Shown piece by piece: positions 6,159 through 7,314 of a stretch of DNA of 7,314 nt (within the stretch, counting starts at the first letter, position 1; every line of letters begins with the position of its first letter). The stretch lies in assembly GCA_903893955.1 (NCBI GenBank), contig CAITOG010000080.1:1-7314 (forward strand), read 5' to 3'. The notes beneath the pieces are model-generated. The model saw only the letters and a program-made list of their open reading frames with translations, had not been told where the DNA came from and searched no databases. The stretch is from an uncultured Actinomycetes bacterium. Its GTDB lineage: Bacteria > Actinomycetota > Acidimicrobiia > Acidimicrobiales > RAAP-2. Both the position numbers and the translations under genes were made by a program.

Positions 6159-7314
6159 GACTGAAGCTCGGTTCACGCTTGGACCCTTAGAGCGGCGCGG
6201 CCTCGTGGCTGGATGGCGGCCTGGGCAGGTGCTCGTCGTGGCCACGTCGGCGGGCTGCGCAGGTCTCGTGATCGCGTTGACCAGATCCCCGGCTGGAGTG
6301 GTTGCCGCCATCACGCTGCTCGTGGCGGGGGGCGTCGCAGCCTCGGTGCCGGTCGGCGGACGGACCATCGAGGAGTGGGTACCGAGCCTGGTGGGCTTCG
6401 TTGCGCACCGTCGTCGGCGAGAGGTGCTTCGCGTTCACGTGGGAGTTGATGAGGCCACCGGTGCCGGGGTGCTCGAGGTGCCGGGAACCGGCTCGGTGGT
6501 GATCTTGGCTGTCGAGTCGACCGGTATCTCGCTGCTCGACTCTCAGCAGCGAGCTCGGCGGGTCGATGGCCTCATGGCAGCCGTCGGCGCGCTGGCGAGC
6601 GACGGTGGCGGGCTCGATCGGATCAGCTGGACAGCGTCGGCCAGGCACGCCGACGGCGCTCGACTCGCTGCTGATCTGCGGCGCCGAGGAGCCCGGGGCG
6701 ATCGAACCGCGTCCGCTGCCTATCGTTCGCTGCTCGGCGCTGTCGACGGTCTCATCACAGAGCGGCGGGTGGACGTGGCACTTCGTGCGAGCTCGACGAA
6801 GAAGCTCGTCGAGCAGGCCACCGTGGTTGCCACCGCACTCGAGGAGTCGGGCCATCGCCGGACGTGGCTGCTCGGCCCCGAGGAGGTCGACGAGCGTCTC
6901 AAGGATCGCCTCGGCGAGGCGGCGGTCTCGTCGGGGGCGGAGCGCCGCTTCGCTGGGCGGCCGCGCTTCGATCGGCTCGAAGGGCCCTTCGGCTGTGCCG
7001 CGGCGTGGTGGATCTCTCGATGGCCGAGCACGCCGGTCTCGGCCGAGCTGCTCGGTGCACTGCTGCTCGGCGATGAGCACCGAGCGGTGACCGTCGTGGT
7101 CGAGCCGGTCGCACCCGCGACAGCGCGTCGTCGCGCCGCCGCCACGAGGACCTCGGCGGTCGCCGACGCGGAGCTGCGGCGTCGAGGGGGCTTCCTGACC
7201 GATCGCGAGGGGGAGCGACGGCGGGCGCACACCAGCGCCCGAGAGGACGACCTCGTCGACGGCTACTCCTCGCTCCGCTTCGCCGGCTACGTCTCGGTCA
7301 CCACCACCAACCCC
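6151..7314 (+). CDS. SCO6880-family membrane protein of type IV secretion-like cluster (3' end cut by window)
   Basis: The frame stays open from ATG 6151 to the window end, giving 388 residues without a stop. The N-terminus is cytoplasmic (FTLGPLERRGLVAGWRPGQ at 8-26), then come two adjacent membrane helices at about 27-43 and 47-69, and the motif RTIEEWVPSLVGFV at 71-84 followed by an Arg run. The rest is a soluble domain, with DAELRRRGGFLT at 339-350 and LRFAGYVSVT at 375-384. These blocks match the SCO6880 family as I remember it, actinobacterial proteins of roughly 480-500 residues encoded between TrbL-like and VirB4-like genes. About 100 residues are therefore expected beyond the edge. 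The paired N-terminal helices recall PrgI/VirB3-type proteins. A structural role next to the VirB4-like ATPase is inferred. The biochemical function of the family is not established to my knowledge. Confidence 0.85.
   Translation, partial: MAETEARFTLGPLERRGLVAGWRPGQVLVVATSAGCAGLVIALTRSPAGVVAAITLLVAGGVAASVPVGGRTIEEWVPSLVGFVAHRRRREVLRVHVGVDEATGAGVLEVPGTGSVVILAVESTGISLLDSQQRARRVDGLMAAVGALASDGGGLDRISWTASARHADGARLAADLRRRGARGDRTASAAYRSLLGAVDGLITERRVDVALRASSTKKLVEQATVVATALEESGHRRTWLLGPEEVDERLKDRLGEAAVSSGAERRFAGRPRFDRLEGPFGCAAAWWISRWPSTPVSAELLGALLLGDEHRAVTVVVEPVAPATARRRAAATRTSAVADAELRRRGGFLTDREGERRRAHTSAREDDLVDGYSSLRFAGYVSVTTTNP

Noticed and set aside
6187..7230. Minus-strand open frame of 347 codons
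   Set aside because: It is antisense to the SCO6880-like gene, whose frame encodes recognisable conserved blocks. The minus-strand product is Arg/Pro-rich with no domain, typical of shadow frames in GC-rich DNA.
1..7314. tRNA genes, CRISPR arrays, insertion-sequence ends or an integration site
   Set aside because: Reading both strands showed no tRNA cloverleaf sequence, no regularly spaced repeats, no transposase or integrase motifs and no long flanking direct repeats.

Overview
The window comes from a very GC-rich actinobacterium. The codon third positions are almost all G or C, GTG starts are used, and the proteins (a SenX3/RegX3-type two-component pair, a DUF6112-type small membrane protein and an SCO6880-type protein) belong to actinobacterial families. 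Acidimicrobiia or a related deep actinobacterial branch is my guess, not something the sequence proves. No rRNA, tRNA, CRISPR array, insertion sequence or integrase was seen.

Layout. (1) Positions 1-999, minus strand: the 3' part of an ABC-2 type exporter operon, with a complete ATPase (46-999) overlapping the first codons of its permease (1-49, cut by the window edge). (2) Positions 1038-2342, plus strand: serS, seryl-tRNA synthetase, divergent from the ATPase across only 38 bp and apparently transcribed from a leaderless promoter. (3) Positions 2352-4426, minus strand: a RegX3-like response regulator and a SenX3-like histidine kinase, kinase first in the transcript, stop and start overlapping. 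This pair converges on serS with 9 bp between the stop codons. (4) A 99-bp divergent intergenic region (4427-4525) with two compact palindromic elements. (5) Positions 4526 to the end, plus strand: three tightly packed membrane-associated genes. They are a two-helix DUF6112/VirB2-like protein, a polytopic TrbL/VirB6-like protein with a Pro/Gly-rich tail, and an SCO6880-family protein cut by the window end.

How they work together. The left part is ordinary housekeeping: drug or lipid export, and translation. The two-component pair resembles the phosphate-limitation system of mycobacteria. The right part looks like the start of an actinobacterial type IV secretion or conjugation-like operon, for which a VirB4-like ATPase and a coupling ATPase would be expected beyond the right edge. 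This is the most interesting part. It sits directly against core genes with no visible integrase, relaxase or attachment site, and it shares its upstream region with the two-component system. Whether it is mobile or a resident secretion system cannot be settled from this window.
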